A stretch of DNA of 64,000 nt, from positions 124,001 to 188,000 of the forward strand of contig NZ_MODW01000005.1 in the NCBI RefSeq assembly GCF_001866135.1, in the 5' to 3' direction. The notes beneath the pieces were generated by a model. The model had not been told where the DNA came from. It saw nothing but the letters and a program-made list of their open reading frames with translations, and did no database searches. Position 1 is the first letter of the stretch. Each line of letters begins with the position of its first letter. A program made the position numbers and the translations under genes. This stretch comes from Microbacterium sp. LCT-H2. Lineage in GTDB: Bacteria > Actinomycetota > Actinomycetes > Actinomycetales > Microbacteriaceae. This document shows, one piece after another, positions 53,576 to 63,184 of the stretch.

Positions 53576-56170
53576 ATGTCCGCCATTCCCGACAAGCCCG
53601 CACTCGAAGGTCTCGAAGCGAAGTGGGACGCCGCCTGGGCGGAGCAGGGCACATACCTGTTCGACCGTCTGCGCGCCGCCGAGCTCGGTCGTGAGGGCGT
53701 CTACTCGATCGACACCCCGCCGCCCACCGCCTCGGGCAGCCTCCACATCGGTCACGTGTTCTCCTACACGCACACCGACGTCAAGGCCCGGTACGAGCGC
53801 ATGCGCGGCAAGACCGTGTTCTACCCGATGGGCTGGGACGACAACGGTCTGCCCACCGAGCGCCGCGTGCAGAACTACTACGGCGTCCGCTGCGACCCGT
53901 CGCTCCCCTACGACGCCGACTTCACCCCGCCTTTCGAGGGCGGCGACAACAAGTCGAGCCGGGCTGCCGACCAGCAGCCCATCAGCCGCCGCAACTTCAT
54001 CGAGCTGTGCGAGCGCCTCACGATCGAGGACGAGAAGCAGTTCGAGGCGCTGTTCCGTCAGCTCGGGCTGAGCGTGGACTGGACGCAGACCTACCGCACC
54101 ATCTCCGACGACACGATCCGGCAGAGCCAGCTCGCCTTCCTCCGCAACATCGAGCGCGGCGAGGCGTACCAGGCCCTCGCGCCGACGCTGTGGGACATCG
54201 ACTTCCGCTCCGCGATCGCGCAGGCCGAGCTCGAGGACCGCGACCAGCAGGCCGCGTACCACACAATCGAATTCCCCTTCGCGGACGGCTCCGGCTCGAT
54301 CGCGATCGACACCACGCGCCCGGAGCTCCTCCCCGCGTGCATCGCGATCGTGACCCACCCCGAGGGGCCGCACAAGCACCTCATCGGCACCACGGTGCGC
54401 ACGCCCTATTTCGGCGCCGAGATCGAGATCCACGGCCACCACCTCGCCCAGCCCGACAAGGGCACCGGCGCCGCGATGGTCTGCACCTTCGGCGACGTGA
54501 CCGACATCATCTGGTGGCGCGAGCTGCGCACCACCGCCGGCGAGTCCCTGCCGAACATGACGACGATCGGCCTCGACGGCCGCTTCCTGCCCGAGGCCCC
54601 GTCGATCGTGGCCGACGCCGACGCGCGCGCCTGGTACGCGGAGAACGTGGCAGGCAAGACCGTCTTCAGCGCCCGCAAGGCGATCGTGGAGAAGCTGCAG
54701 GAGACCGGCGACATGACCGCCGTCGGCAAGCCCTTCCAGCACGCCGTGAAGTTCTTCGAGAAGGGCGACCGCCCGCTCGAGATCGTCTCGACCCGGCAGT
54801 GGTACATCCGCAACGGCGCCCGCGACGGCGAGCTGCGCGATCAGCTCCTCGCGCACGGTACCGAGCTGGCGTGGCACCCCGACTTCATGCGGGTCCGCTA
54901 TGAGAACTGGGTCGGCGGCCTCACCGGCGACTGGCTCGTGTCCCGGCAGCGATTCTTCGGCGTGCCGATCCCGCTCTGGTACGCGCTGGACGAGAACGGG
55001 GAGCGCGACTACGACCGGGTGCTCACCCCGGATGCGGCCGCGCTGCCCATCGACCCGACCACGGATGTCCCGGCCGGCTACACCGAGGACCAGCGCGGGG
55101 TGCCGGGCGGGTTCGACGCCGAGGCCGACATCCTCGACACATGGGCGACGTCGTCGCTGACCCCGCAGCTCGCGGGCGGCTGGCAGCGCGACGAGGAGCT
55201 GTGGCAGCTCACCGCTCCGTTCGACCTGCGCCCGCAGGGACAGGACATCATCCGCACCTGGCTCTTCTCGACCATGCTGCGTTCCACGCTCGAAGACGGC
55301 CGCGCCCCGTGGAAGAACGCCGCCATCTCCGGCTTCATCGTCGACCCCGACCGCAAGAAGATGTCGAAGTCGAAGGGCAACGTGGTCACCCCGGCCGACG
55401 TGCTCGACGCCCACGGCTCGGACGCGGTGCGGTACTGGGCGGCGTCGAGCCGCCTCGGCATGGACGCGGCCTTCGACCCGCAGAATCCGACGCAGGTGAA
55501 GATCGGCCGGCGTCTGGCGATCAAGGTGCTCAACGCCGCCAAGTTCGTGCTGTCGTTCCCGGTGCCCGCGGGCGCTCAGGTGACGCACGCGCTCGACGCG
55601 TCGATGCTCACGGCGCTCGACGGCGTGGTGGCCGAGGCCACCGCGGCCTTCGACCGGTATGACGCGGCCCGGGCGCTGGAGCTGACCGAGGCGTTCTTCT
55701 GGACGTTCTGCGATGACTACCTGGAGCTCGTGAAGGAGCGCGCCTACAACCAGAACGACGTGGGTCAGGCTTCGGCCGCCCTCGCGCTGCGTCTGGCCCT
55801 GTCCACGCTGCTCCGCCTGCTCGCACCGGTGCTCTCCTTCGCCACGGAGGAGGCCTGGTCGTGGTTCGAGGAGGGCTCCGTGCACACCGCTGCCTGGCCC
55901 GAGAAGCTCGGCATCGAGGGCGACCCGGCCGTGCTGGCCGCCGCGAGCGAGGCGCTCATCGGCATCCGGCGCGCGAAGACCGAGGCGAAGGCATCGCAGA
56001 AGACCCCGGTCTCCCGTGCCGCCATCGCCGCTCCCGCAGCGAAGGTCGAGGCCCTGCGCGCCGCCGCGGACGACCTCCGCGCGGTCGGCCGCATCGCCGA
56101 GCTCGAGATCACCGAGGCGGAGGAGTTCGCGGTCACCGCGATCGAGCTCGCCCCGGTCGAGGCCTCCTGA
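53576..56170 (+). CDS. valS: Valyl-tRNA synthetase
   Basis: An 864-residue class I synthetase with HIGH (GSLHIGHVFSY, about 57-67) and KKMSKSKGNVVTP (about 592-604), with the large editing domain between. A GAGGAG site precedes the ATG. The C-terminal part (about 780-864) is short and helical. The overall sequence is of the variant ValRS group used by Microbacteriaceae, with PMGWDDNGLPTERRVQNYYG near 83-102. Confidence 0.97.
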   Translation: MSAIPDKPALEGLEAKWDAAWAEQGTYLFDRLRAAELGREGVYSIDTPPPTASGSLHIGHVFSYTHTDVKARYERMRGKTVFYPMGWDDNGLPTERRVQNYYGVRCDPSLPYDADFTPPFEGGDNKSSRAADQQPISRRNFIELCERLTIEDEKQFEALFRQLGLSVDWTQTYRTISDDTIRQSQLAFLRNIERGEAYQALAPTLWDIDFRSAIAQAELEDRDQQAAYHTIEFPFADGSGSIAIDTTRPELLPACIAIVTHPEGPHKHLIGTTVRTPYFGAEIEIHGHHLAQPDKGTGAAMVCTFGDVTDIIWWRELRTTAGESLPNMTTIGLDGRFLPEAPSIVADADARAWYAENVAGKTVFSARKAIVEKLQETGDMTAVGKPFQHAVKFFEKGDRPLEIVSTRQWYIRNGARDGELRDQLLAHGTELAWHPDFMRVRYENWVGGLTGDWLVSRQRFFGVPIPLWYALDENGERDYDRVLTPDAAALPIDPTTDVPAGYTEDQRGVPGGFDAEADILDTWATSSLTPQLAGGWQRDEELWQLTAPFDLRPQGQDIIRTWLFSTMLRSTLEDGRAPWKNAAISGFIVDPDRKKMSKSKGNVVTPADVLDAHGSDAVRYWAASSRLGMDAAFDPQNPTQVKIGRRLAIKVLNAAKFVLSFPVPAGAQVTHALDASMLTALDGVVAEATAAFDRYDAARALELTEAFFWTFCDDYLELVKERAYNQNDVGQASAALALRLALSTLLRLLAPVLSFATEEAWSWFEEGSVHTAAWPEKLGIEGDPAVLAAASEALIGIRRAKTEAKASQKTPVSRAAIAAPAAKVEALRAAADDLRAVGRIAELEITEAEEFAVTAIELAPVEAS

Positions 56171-56379
56171 TGCAGCTCGGCACGCGCTGGGCGACGGGTG
56201 CTCAGCCGCCCGCGTCGGTCCCCGAGGCGCTGCGTCCCGCGATCGCCGAGGTCGAGTCCCGGGGCCTTACCGGCCACTGGACCCTCACCTGGCTGGAGGG
56301 CCGCGCGATCGCCGAGCTCGATGCCGGCTGGGAGGTCCTCCAGACCCCCTCCGGCGAGGTCATCGCCCGCCCCTTCTGA
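56170..56379 (+). CDS. Small hypothetical protein coupled to valS
   Basis: A 69-residue protein with GHWTLTWLEGRAIAELDAGWEV in its second half. The ATG overlaps the valS stop (TGATG), so it is translated by re-initiation. No family recognised. It ends just before a nested inverted repeat that separates it from the convergent small gene at 56463. Confidence 0.65.
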   Translation: MQLGTRWATGAQPPASVPEALRPAIAEVESRGLTGHWTLTWLEGRAIAELDAGWEVLQTPSGEVIARPF

Positions 56380-56382
56380 TCG

Positions 56383-56460
56383 CGAGACCCCGCTTCATCG
56401 TCGAGACCCCCTCCTTCCCGCGAAGAAAAGAGGGGGTCTCGATGCGTACCCGGGGTCTCG
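56383..56460. terminator. Nested inverted repeats between convergent genes
   Basis: Inner arms TCGAGACCCCCTC (56401-56413) / GAGGGGGTCTCGA (56430-56442) and outer arms CGAGACCCCG (56383-56392) / CGGGGTCTCG (56451-56460). Likely a bidirectional terminator; the GAGACCCC unit is repeated within each arm. Confidence 0.7.
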
Positions 56461-56462
56461 GG

Positions 56463-56681
56463 TCAGCGACGCGGGGCTCCGAGCTGCGCGAGGAGATGAT
56501 CCACGGCGTGCGGGTCGTGACGGCGGGCCTGCTGTTCGCGGAGGAGATCGAGGGCGAGGGTCCGCCGCTGTGCGCGACGCTCGATCCGGTGTTCGACCGC
56601 GGCGGTGACCTGGTCTGCGAGGCGCAGCAGGCCACGCTCCGTCCGTGTGGGACTGACGAGGTGCAGGGTCGCGGCGGTCAT
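56463..56681 (-). CDS. Small basic hypothetical protein
   Basis: A 72-residue, mostly helical, Arg/Leu-rich protein (for example ERRAQRRTLALDLLREQQARR, slightly longer than the visible core, about 34-54). The ATG at 56681 overlaps the stop of the ArsR-type regulator by four bases, so the two form an operon. Small helical proteins with such regulators are often membrane-associated or partner peptides, but nothing here identifies a role. Confidence 0.6.
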   Translation of the reverse strand: MTAATLHLVSPTRTERGLLRLADQVTAAVEHRIERRAQRRTLALDLLREQQARRHDPHAVDHLLAQLGAPRR

Positions 56682-57301
56682 GATGCCTCCGTCGTCTCGC
56701 CCGCATCGGCGGTGCTCGCCCGCGGCGATGTCGGCAGATCGAACAGCTCGGCCCGCACGGAGACCCGCCGGACATCGGGCCCGGTCTGACCTCGATAGCG
56801 TTCGATGGCCTGTTCGATGAGGTCCTCCATCTCCTGCCGCAGCGCCATGGCCTGCGCCGGCGTGACGTCGAGGTGTGTCGTGACGGTGATGCCCACGTCC
56901 CGCCACCCCTCGGGGACCTCGGACTCCGGGCGGTTGAGGTACTGCATCAGCGTCTCGTGCCGGAGCCGGAAGAACTCCGACGTCACGATCTGCGCCGCGG
57001 CACGGTTGGCCGGCGACATCTGCTCGTCCGGGCCCGGCAGGTCGATGCGTCCCTTCGGACGCTCCCACCATCGCTCCCGTGTCGTGCCCCGGCCTTCCAC
57101 CTCGCGGATGAGGTCGTGGGCCGCGAGAGCGCGGAGGTGATAGCTGGTGGATCCCGAGGTCTCCCCCACGAGGGCCGCGAGAGAGCTGGCCGTCTGAGGA
57201 CCGCGAGAGGCGAGCAGATCGAAGATCTTGACCCGCAGCGGATGCGCGAGCGCTTTGAGCGCCCTCGCATCCAGCGTCCGTACCTGCGTCTCGTTCGTCA
57301 T
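56678..57301 (-). CDS. ArsR-type winged-helix transcriptional regulator
   Basis: A 207-residue regulator. Residues about 12-70 form a winged helix (LAHPLRVKIFDLL, SSLAALVGETSGSTSYHLRAL), the HTH_20/ArsR pattern without metal-binding cysteines. A C-terminal region of about 130 residues with EGWRDVGITVTTHLDVTPAQ may bind a ligand or dimerise; this longer form occurs in regulators of transporters. The start is the ATG at 57301, seven bases from the -10 box, so the mRNA is leaderless. The promoter is covered by a four-half-site palindrome, indicating tight self-repression. Confidence 0.88.
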   Translation of the reverse strand: MTNETQVRTLDARALKALAHPLRVKIFDLLASRGPQTASSLAALVGETSGSTSYHLRALAAHDLIREVEGRGTTRERWWERPKGRIDLPGPDEQMSPANRAAAQIVTSEFFRLRHETLMQYLNRPESEVPEGWRDVGITVTTHLDVTPAQAMALRQEMEDLIEQAIERYRGQTGPDVRRVSVRAELFDLPTSPRASTADAGETTEAS

Positions 57302-57304
57302 GAA

Positions 57305-57351
57305 TGCAAAGATACGCTTGCAAACACTTCTTTGCAAGCATTTCTTTGCAT
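57305..57351 (-). promoter_or_regulatory. Autoregulatory promoter/operator of the ArsR-type gene
   Basis: Leftward -35 TTGCAA (57332-57337), 17-base spacer and -10 TATCTT (57309-57314). Over it lie nested inverted repeats: inner CTTGCAAA / TTTGCAAG (57317-57338) and outer ATGCAAA / TTTGCAT (57304-57310 and 57345-57351), with regular spacing. Confidence 0.85.
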
Positions 57352-57355
57352 CTGG

Positions 57356-58534
57356 TCAGCTCACTGTATCCCGCGCCGCGACAAAGGCCGCCACACAGCG
57401 CTCCACCTGGTCGGGGGTGTGCGCGGCGGAGAGCTGCACCCGGATACGCGCCTTGCCCCGCGGCACGACCGGGAAGCTGAACGCCGTCACGTAGACACCC
57501 TGATCCTGCATCGCCGCGGCGATCCGGGCGGTGAGGGCGGCATCGCCGAACATGACCGGCACGATCGGGTGCTCGCCCGGAAGCAGGTCGAACCCTTCCT
57601 CCGCCATCCGGGCACGGAACAGGGCCGCGTTGTCCCGCAGCCGCGCCCGAAGGTCGGCCGATCCCTCGACCAGGTCGAGCGCGGTCAGCGTTCCGGCCAC
57701 GATGGCCGGAGCGAGGGTGTTCGAGAACAGGTACGGACGGGAGCGCTGACGCAGCAGCGCGACGATCTCGGCGTGCGAGGCGACGTACCCGCCGGAGGCG
57801 CCGCCCAGCGCCTTGCCGAACGTGCCGGTGTAGATGTCCACGCGATCCGCGACGCCGCACAGCTCCGGCGTTCCGCGTCCGTTGTCGCCGACGAAGCCGA
57901 CCGCGTGCGAGTCGTCCACGAAGACGAGGGCGTCGTAGCGCTCCGCAAGGTCGCAGATCTCGGCCAACGGGGCGATGTAGCCGTCCATCGAGAAGACGCC
58001 GTCGGTCACGATCACGCGGAAGCGGGCATCGGCGGCCGCCCGCAGCTGCTCCTCCAGGTCCGCCATGTCGCGATTGCGGTAGCGGAGCCGGCGTGCCTTC
58101 GACAGCCGGATCCCGTCGATGATGGACGCGTGGTTCAACTCGTCCGAGATGATCGCGTCCTCGGCGGAGAACAGCGTCTCGAAGACACCGCCGTTCGCGT
58201 CGAAGCAGGAGGAGTAGAGGATCGCGTCATCGGTGCCGAGGAAGTCCGCGAGCCGACGCTCGAGTTCGAGGTGCTGCTCCTGCGTACCGCAGATGAAGCG
58301 GACGCTCGCGAGCCCATACCCCCACTCGTCGAGCGCCGTGCGCGCCGCAGCGAGGATCCGGGGGTCGTCGGCCAGCCCCAGGTAGTTGTTGGCGCAGAAG
58401 TTGAGCACCTCGACGCCATCGGCCGTGATCTCCGCCCGCTGCGGGCCGCGGATGCCGCGCTCGTGCTTGGTGAGCCCGGCCTCCTCGATCCCTGCCAGCT
58501 CCTGCGCCACATGGTCTTTGAAGGTCGCGTACAT
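57356..58534 (-). CDS. kbl: Glycine C-acetyltransferase (2-amino-3-ketobutyrate CoA ligase)
   Basis: A 392-residue PLP enzyme of the alpha-oxoamine synthase family with [12 protein letters not shown] (about 45-56), [10 protein letters not shown] (about 207-216) and the PLP lysine in [12 protein letters not shown] (about 240-251). It splits 2-amino-3-ketobutyrate, made by Tdh from threonine, into glycine and acetyl-CoA. It is directly coupled to tdh (four-base overlap). Confidence 0.97.
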   Translation of the reverse strand: MYATFKDHVAQELAGIEEAGLTKHERGIRGPQRAEITADGVEVLNFCANNYLGLADDPRILAAARTALDEWGYGLASVRFICGTQEQHLELERRLADFLGTDDAILYSSCFDANGGVFETLFSAEDAIISDELNHASIIDGIRLSKARRLRYRNRDMADLEEQLRAAADARFRVIVTDGVFSMDGYIAPLAEICDLAERYDALVFVDDSHAVGFVGDNGRGTPELCGVADRVDIYTGTFGKALGGASGGYVASHAEIVALLRQRSRPYLFSNTLAPAIVAGTLTALDLVEGSADLRARLRDNAALFRARMAEEGFDLLPGEHPIVPVMFGDAALTARIAAAMQDQGVYVTAFSFPVVPRGKARIRVQLSAAHTPDQVERCVAAFVAARDTVS

Positions 58535-59577
58535 CACAGCTCCGTCCAGTCGAGGATGATCTTGCCCGTGCCGGCGGACTCCGCCGCCGCGAATCCGCGC
58601 TCCCAGTCGCGCGCCGGTACGACCTCGGCGATCACCCGGGCGATCGCTTCGCGCAACGTCGCACTCGTCTGCAGCATCGCCCCCATGGCGTTCCAGGTCT
58701 CGAACATCTCCCGGCCGTAGATCCCGGTGATCGTGAGCATGTGCGTGACGAGCTTGCCCCAGTCGATGTCGAACCCGGTCGACGGCAGCCCGAGCATGGC
58801 GATGCGTCCGCCGTGGTTCATGTTGTCGATCATCGCCGGGAGCGCCGATGCCGCGCCGGACATCTCGAAGCCGATGTCGAACCCCTCGCGCATCCCGAGC
58901 GCCCGCTGCGCGTCGCGGATCTCCTGGCGGGAGACGTCGACGACCTCGTCGGCTCCCATCCCTCGTGCCATCTCCAGCCGCGGCGCGCTCACGTCGGTCC
59001 CGACGATGAAGCGGGCGCCCGCATGCCGGGCGACGGCGATCGCCATCAGGCCGATCGGCCCGCACCCGGTGACGAGCACGTCCTCGCCGACGAGGGGGAA
59101 GCGGAGGGCGGTGTGCACGGCGTTGCCGAGCGGGTCGAAGATCGCGCCGAGCTCCGGGGCGACCTCGGAATGGTGGACCCACACGTTCGTCGCCGGAAGC
59201 GAGAGGTACTCGGCGAAGGCGCCGTCGCGCTGCAGCCCGAGTCCGATCGTGCGGATGCACATCTGCCGGCGTCCGGCACGGCAGTTCCGGCATGTGCCGC
59301 AGACGATGTGCCCCTCGCCGGACACCCGGTCGCCGACGGCGATGTCGTGGACGAGCGGCCCGACCTCGACGACTTCCCCGTAGAACTCGTGTCCCGGGAT
59401 GAGGGGCGCGGCGATCGCGGAGGCCGCCCAGTCGTCCCAGCGACGGATGTGCAGATCGGTACCGCAGATGCCGGTGCGGAGGACACGGATGACGACCTCT
59501 CCGGGACCCGCGACGGGGTCGGGACGCTCCACGAGCGCGAGGCCCGCGCCGGGTTCCTCCTTGAACAGAGCTCTCAT
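58534..59577 (-). CDS. tdh: L-threonine 3-dehydrogenase
   Basis: A 347-residue zinc alcohol dehydrogenase-type enzyme. Catalytic zinc ligands are Cys38 and His63-Glu64 (GHEFYGEV), the structural zinc site is the cysteine set in [10 protein letters not shown]...C (about 93-107), and the Rossmann motif GCGPIGLMA is near 170-178. It oxidises threonine to 2-amino-3-ketobutyrate. It shares an 81-base regulatory gap with the divergent LysR gene. Confidence 0.96.
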   Translation of the reverse strand: MRALFKEEPGAGLALVERPDPVAGPGEVVIRVLRTGICGTDLHIRRWDDWAASAIAAPLIPGHEFYGEVVEVGPLVHDIAVGDRVSGEGHIVCGTCRNCRAGRRQMCIRTIGLGLQRDGAFAEYLSLPATNVWVHHSEVAPELGAIFDPLGNAVHTALRFPLVGEDVLVTGCGPIGLMAIAVARHAGARFIVGTDVSAPRLEMARGMGADEVVDVSRQEIRDAQRALGMREGFDIGFEMSGAASALPAMIDNMNHGGRIAMLGLPSTGFDIDWGKLVTHMLTITGIYGREMFETWNAMGAMLQTSATLREAIARVIAEVVPARDWERGFAAAESAGTGKIILDWTEL

Positions 59578-59597
59578 ACTCTGATCTCATCGCATCC

Positions 59598-59613
59598 ATT
59601 GCTGTAGAACAAT
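59598..59613. promoter_or_regulatory. Candidate LysR operator between tdh and lysR
   Basis: ATTGCTGTAGAACAAT: ATTG and CAAT arms eight bases apart, a T-N11-A motif in the divergent tdh/LysR gap. Confidence 0.55.
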
Positions 59614-59658
59614 CGTCATCTTCTGCATTGTCTCTATAGCGCCGTCTAAACTATAGGA

Positions 59659-60591
59659 GTGGAACTCCATCAGCTCCAGATCCTCCGCGAGCTTGGAGCC
59701 TTGGGCAGCGCGACCGCCGTCGCCGAAGCGCTCCGGGTCACCCCCTCCGCGGTCTCGCAGCAGCTCGCCGCGCTGCAGCGCTCCTTCCCGGCCCCGCTCA
59801 CCCGTCGCCAGGGGCGCACCCTCGTGCTGACCGCCGCCGGCGAGGTACTGGCAGCAGCCGGAGCCGAGGCCATCGATGCGATGGCGGCGGCGCGCCACGC
59901 CCTGGACGACTTCGAGGGCGCGGCGACGGGAGAGGTCAGCGTCAGCGGCTTCCACAGCGTCGGTCAAGCGCTCTTCGGCCCGCTCGTCCGCGAGCTGTCC
60001 GGGAAGGAGCACGCGCCGACCGTCCGCCTCACGGACGAGGACGTCGCGCAGAGCGAGTTCCCCGGCCTCACCGCGCGGTACGACCTCGTCCTCGCTCACC
60101 GGATGGAGCACTCCGCCCCGTGGCCGAAAGACGGCATCCGCACCGTCGGTCTCATCCGGGAACCCCTGGACGTCGCCGTCGCCACCGACCACCCTCTCGC
60201 CGATCGCCGCACTCTCTCACCGGACGATATCGCCGACGAGCAGTGGGTGACGAGCCGCGTCGGCTACTCCCCGGACGACGTGCTCCGCGCGGTCGCCGCC
60301 GTCGCCCGCCGCCCGGTCGAGGTCCGGCACCGCATCAACGACTACGGTGCGGTGTCGGCGGTGGTCGCCGCCGGGGGCGTCGTGGGGATGCTCCCCCGGT
60401 TCACCTCGCGCAGCGTCGACGATCGCGACATCGTACGCATCCCGCTCCGAGGCGTGAGCACGCACCGCATGATCGACGTCCTCGCGCGCCCGGAGAACCT
60501 GCGCCGCCGCTCCGTTCGGGTCGTCGTGGACGCCCTGCGAGAGGTGATGACCCGTCTGAGCGCGGAGCGTTCCGGGGACGGCGATGGCTAG
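59659..60591 (+). CDS. LysR-family transcriptional regulator
   Basis: A 310-residue LysR protein with an N-terminal HTH (ATAVAEALRVTPSAVSQQLAAL, about 18-39, slightly longer than the recognition core) and a C-terminal periplasmic-binding-like ligand domain. Divergent from tdh-kbl, so it most likely controls threonine catabolism. TAAACT (59647-59652) lies six bases before the GTG start; the mRNA is predicted leaderless. Confidence 0.92.
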   Translation: MELHQLQILRELGALGSATAVAEALRVTPSAVSQQLAALQRSFPAPLTRRQGRTLVLTAAGEVLAAAGAEAIDAMAAARHALDDFEGAATGEVSVSGFHSVGQALFGPLVRELSGKEHAPTVRLTDEDVAQSEFPGLTARYDLVLAHRMEHSAPWPKDGIRTVGLIREPLDVAVATDHPLADRRTLSPDDIADEQWVTSRVGYSPDDVLRAVAAVARRPVEVRHRINDYGAVSAVVAAGGVVGMLPRFTSRSVDDRDIVRIPLRGVSTHRMIDVLARPENLRRRSVRVVVDALREVMTRLSAERSGDGDG

Positions 60592-60600
60592 GCTCGGAGG

Positions 60601-62652
60601 ATGAGCGACGCCACGAACCCGCTGCTGCAGCCGTCGACCCTCCCCTTCGGGCTCCCGGACTATCGGGCCATCCGCCCGGAGCACTACCTCCCCGCCTTCC
60701 GCGCCGGGTTCGCGGAGCAGCTCGCCGAGGTCGCGAACATCACCCGCGTACGGTCGATGCCGACGTTCGAGAACACCCTCGAGGCACTGGAGAGGTCCGG
60801 CGAGCTCCTCGACCGGGTGGCGCACGCGTTCTACACGGTGAGCTCCGCCGATGCCACACCGGAGATCCAGGCGATCGACGAGGAGCTCGCGCCGCTCATG
60901 GCTGCCCATCAGGATGCGATCACACTCGATGCGGCGCTCTACGCGCGCGTGGCCTCTGTGTACGAGCAACGCGACACCCTCGACCTCGATCCTGAGCAGC
61001 GCTATCTCGTGGAGCGCTACCACCGCGAGATGACGCATGCCGGCGCCGCGCTCGGCGACGAGGCGAAGGCGCAGCTCACGGTTCTGAACCAGAAGCTGTC
61101 GGTGCTCACGAATACGTTCGAGCGGAACCTGCTGAGCGATACGAACGACCTCGCCGTGGTCTTCGACTCCGCCGCCGAGCTGGAGGGCCTGAGCCCGGGT
61201 GAGCTGTCCGCCGCCGCGCGCGCCGCGGCCGACCGCGGGCTCGACGGCCGTTACCTCCTCACCCTGCCGCTGTTCACCGGCCATCCGGCGCTCGCCCGGC
61301 TCGCGGTGCGGGAATCCCGCCACCGGATCATGGCGGCGTCCTGCGCGCGCGGATCACGGGACAACGGCAACGACAACCGCCCGGTGCTGCGCGAGATCGT
61401 GCGCCTCCGCGCCGAGCGCGCGCGCCTCCTCGGGTACCCGTCGCATGCCGCGTACATCACCGCCGACGAGACGGCGGGCTCCCCGGAGGCCGTGGAGCAG
61501 ATGCTGCGCCGGCTGGCCACGCCGTCTGCGCGGAACGCCCGCGCCGAACGTGCCGCCCTCCAGGCGATCGTCGACGGGACCGAACCGGAGCCCTTCCCCG
61601 TGGCGGCCCACGACTGGGCGTTCTACACGGAGCGCGTGCGCACTGCGCGCTACGACATCGACACCGCCGCCCTGCGCCCCTGGTTCGAGGCGGAGCGCGT
61701 GCTGCAGGATGGCGTCTTCTTCGCGGCGACCCGCCTGTACGGGGTGACCTTCCACGAACGGCACGACCTCGCGGCCTACCACCCGCAGGCCCGCGTCTTC
61801 GAGGTGCGCAACGCCGACGACTCGCCGCTCGGGCTCTACGTGCTCGACCTCTACACCCGCGACTCCAAGCGCGGCGGCGCCTGGATGAACGCGATCGTCA
61901 GCCAGTCCCGCCTGCGCGGCAGCGCCCCGGTCGTGGTCAACAACCTCAACGTCCCGCAGCCTGGGGACGGCGAGCCCACGCTGCTGACGCTCGACGAGGT
62001 GACGACGCTCTTCCATGAGTTCGGGCACGCGCTGCACGGCCTGTTCGCCACGGTGACCTACCCGCACTTCGCCGGGACCAACGTGTTCCGCGACTTCGTC
62101 GAGTTCCCCAGCCAGGTGAACGAGATGTGGATCCTCTGGCCCGAGGTCCTCGACCACTACGCCCGGCACCACGAGACCGGGGAACCGCTGGATCCCGCCA
62201 TCGTGGAGCGGCTGCGGGAGACCGCGACCTTCGACCAGGGTCATGCGACCAGCGAGTACCTCGCCGCGGCGTGGCTGGATCAGGCGTGGCACCGGCTCTC
62301 CGCCGAGGACACGGTGGACGATGTCGCAGGCTTCGAGGCGGCCGCGCTGGCGGACATCGGGCTCGACGACCCCGCCGTTCCGACCCGGTACTCCTCCACC
62401 TACTTCGCCCACGTCTTCTCCGGGGGGTACAGCGCCGGGTACTACTCGTACATCTGGAGCGAGGTGCTCGACGCCGACACCGTGGAGTGGTTCCGGGAGA
62501 ACGGCGGCCTCACCCGCGCCACTGGGGACCGCTTCCGCGACCGGCTGCTCGGGGTCGGAGGCTCGAAGGACCCGCTGGCCGCGTACCGCGACTTCCGCGG
62601 GCGGGATGCCGAGATCGAGCCGCTCCTGAAACGCCGTGGACTGGATTCCTGA
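60601..62652 (+). CDS. M3-family peptidyl-dipeptidase / oligopeptidase
   Basis: A 683-residue thimet-oligopeptidase-family zinc peptidase of the Dcp group. The HEFGHALHGL zinc site lies at about 472-481, with the third ligand glutamate about 28 residues later (FVEFPSQ). No signal peptide, so cytoplasmic. Such enzymes degrade short peptides from turnover or uptake. TAGGCT (60589-60594) lies six bases from the ATG, with GGAGG in between. Confidence 0.95.
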   Translation: MSDATNPLLQPSTLPFGLPDYRAIRPEHYLPAFRAGFAEQLAEVANITRVRSMPTFENTLEALERSGELLDRVAHAFYTVSSADATPEIQAIDEELAPLMAAHQDAITLDAALYARVASVYEQRDTLDLDPEQRYLVERYHREMTHAGAALGDEAKAQLTVLNQKLSVLTNTFERNLLSDTNDLAVVFDSAAELEGLSPGELSAAARAAADRGLDGRYLLTLPLFTGHPALARLAVRESRHRIMAASCARGSRDNGNDNRPVLREIVRLRAERARLLGYPSHAAYITADETAGSPEAVEQMLRRLATPSARNARAERAALQAIVDGTEPEPFPVAAHDWAFYTERVRTARYDIDTAALRPWFEAERVLQDGVFFAATRLYGVTFHERHDLAAYHPQARVFEVRNADDSPLGLYVLDLYTRDSKRGGAWMNAIVSQSRLRGSAPVVVNNLNVPQPGDGEPTLLTLDEVTTLFHEFGHALHGLFATVTYPHFAGTNVFRDFVEFPSQVNEMWILWPEVLDHYARHHETGEPLDPAIVERLRETATFDQGHATSEYLAAAWLDQAWHRLSAEDTVDDVAGFEAAALADIGLDDPAVPTRYSSTYFAHVFSGGYSAGYYSYIWSEVLDADTVEWFRENGGLTRATGDRFRDRLLGVGGSKDPLAAYRDFRGRDAEIEPLLKRRGLDS

Positions 62653-62671
62653 GTCGTGAGACCCTGAGCGC

Positions 62672-63169
62672 ATGGACGCATTCCCTGACGCTCCCTTCGG
62701 CCCGACGGACAGCCTGGAGCTGGAGCCCGTTCCGCTGGCCGTCATCCGTCATGGGGGCATCCGGATCTCCGACCTCCGCGATGCCTTCGACTCCGGATAC
62801 GCGGCGATCGGTGCTGCCTTCGCTGCGGGCACCCTGATTCCGGCCGGCCCGGCAGTCGCGATCTACCACGGCGATCCGATGGGCGTGTTCGATCTGGAGC
62901 TCGGCTTCCCCGTGCAGGCTCCACCCTCCGACCCGATCGCCACGGGCGACGGAACTGCCATCGTGGCGTCGGCCCTGCCGACCGGGCAGGCCGTCGCGAC
63001 CACCGTCTTCGGTTCCTACGACGGCCTCGGCGCCGGCTGGGCTGGGCTGGTCGCGCGCGCCGCAGAGGCGGGGCTGCACCCGCGCGGCGTCTGGATCGAG
63101 GTCTACGTCTCGGACCCGGATGTCGCTCCCGACGAACTCCGCACCGACCTGCTCATGCCCGTGGCCTGA
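62672..63169 (+). CDS. GyrI-like / MerR effector-binding domain protein
   Basis: A 165-residue protein consisting of one GyrI-like (SHV2) domain: LEPVPLAVIRHGG at the start, a PAVAIYHGDP segment (about 63-72) and a WIEVYVSDP end strand. Stand-alone GyrI-like proteins can bind small hydrophobic compounds or hydrolyse cyclopropanoids; the role here is unknown. It starts 19 bases after the M3 peptidase gene. Confidence 0.8.
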   Translation: MDAFPDAPFGPTDSLELEPVPLAVIRHGGIRISDLRDAFDSGYAAIGAAFAAGTLIPAGPAVAIYHGDPMGVFDLELGFPVQAPPSDPIATGDGTAIVASALPTGQAVATTVFGSYDGLGAGWAGLVARAAEAGLHPRGVWIEVYVSDPDVAPDELRTDLLMPVA

Positions 63170-63184
63170 GCAGGCGTTCAGCTC

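Noticed and set aside
52280..55885. 1201-codon open frame antisense to valS
   Set aside because: valS on the + strand is unmistakable; the frame also runs through the inverted repeat and has no motif.
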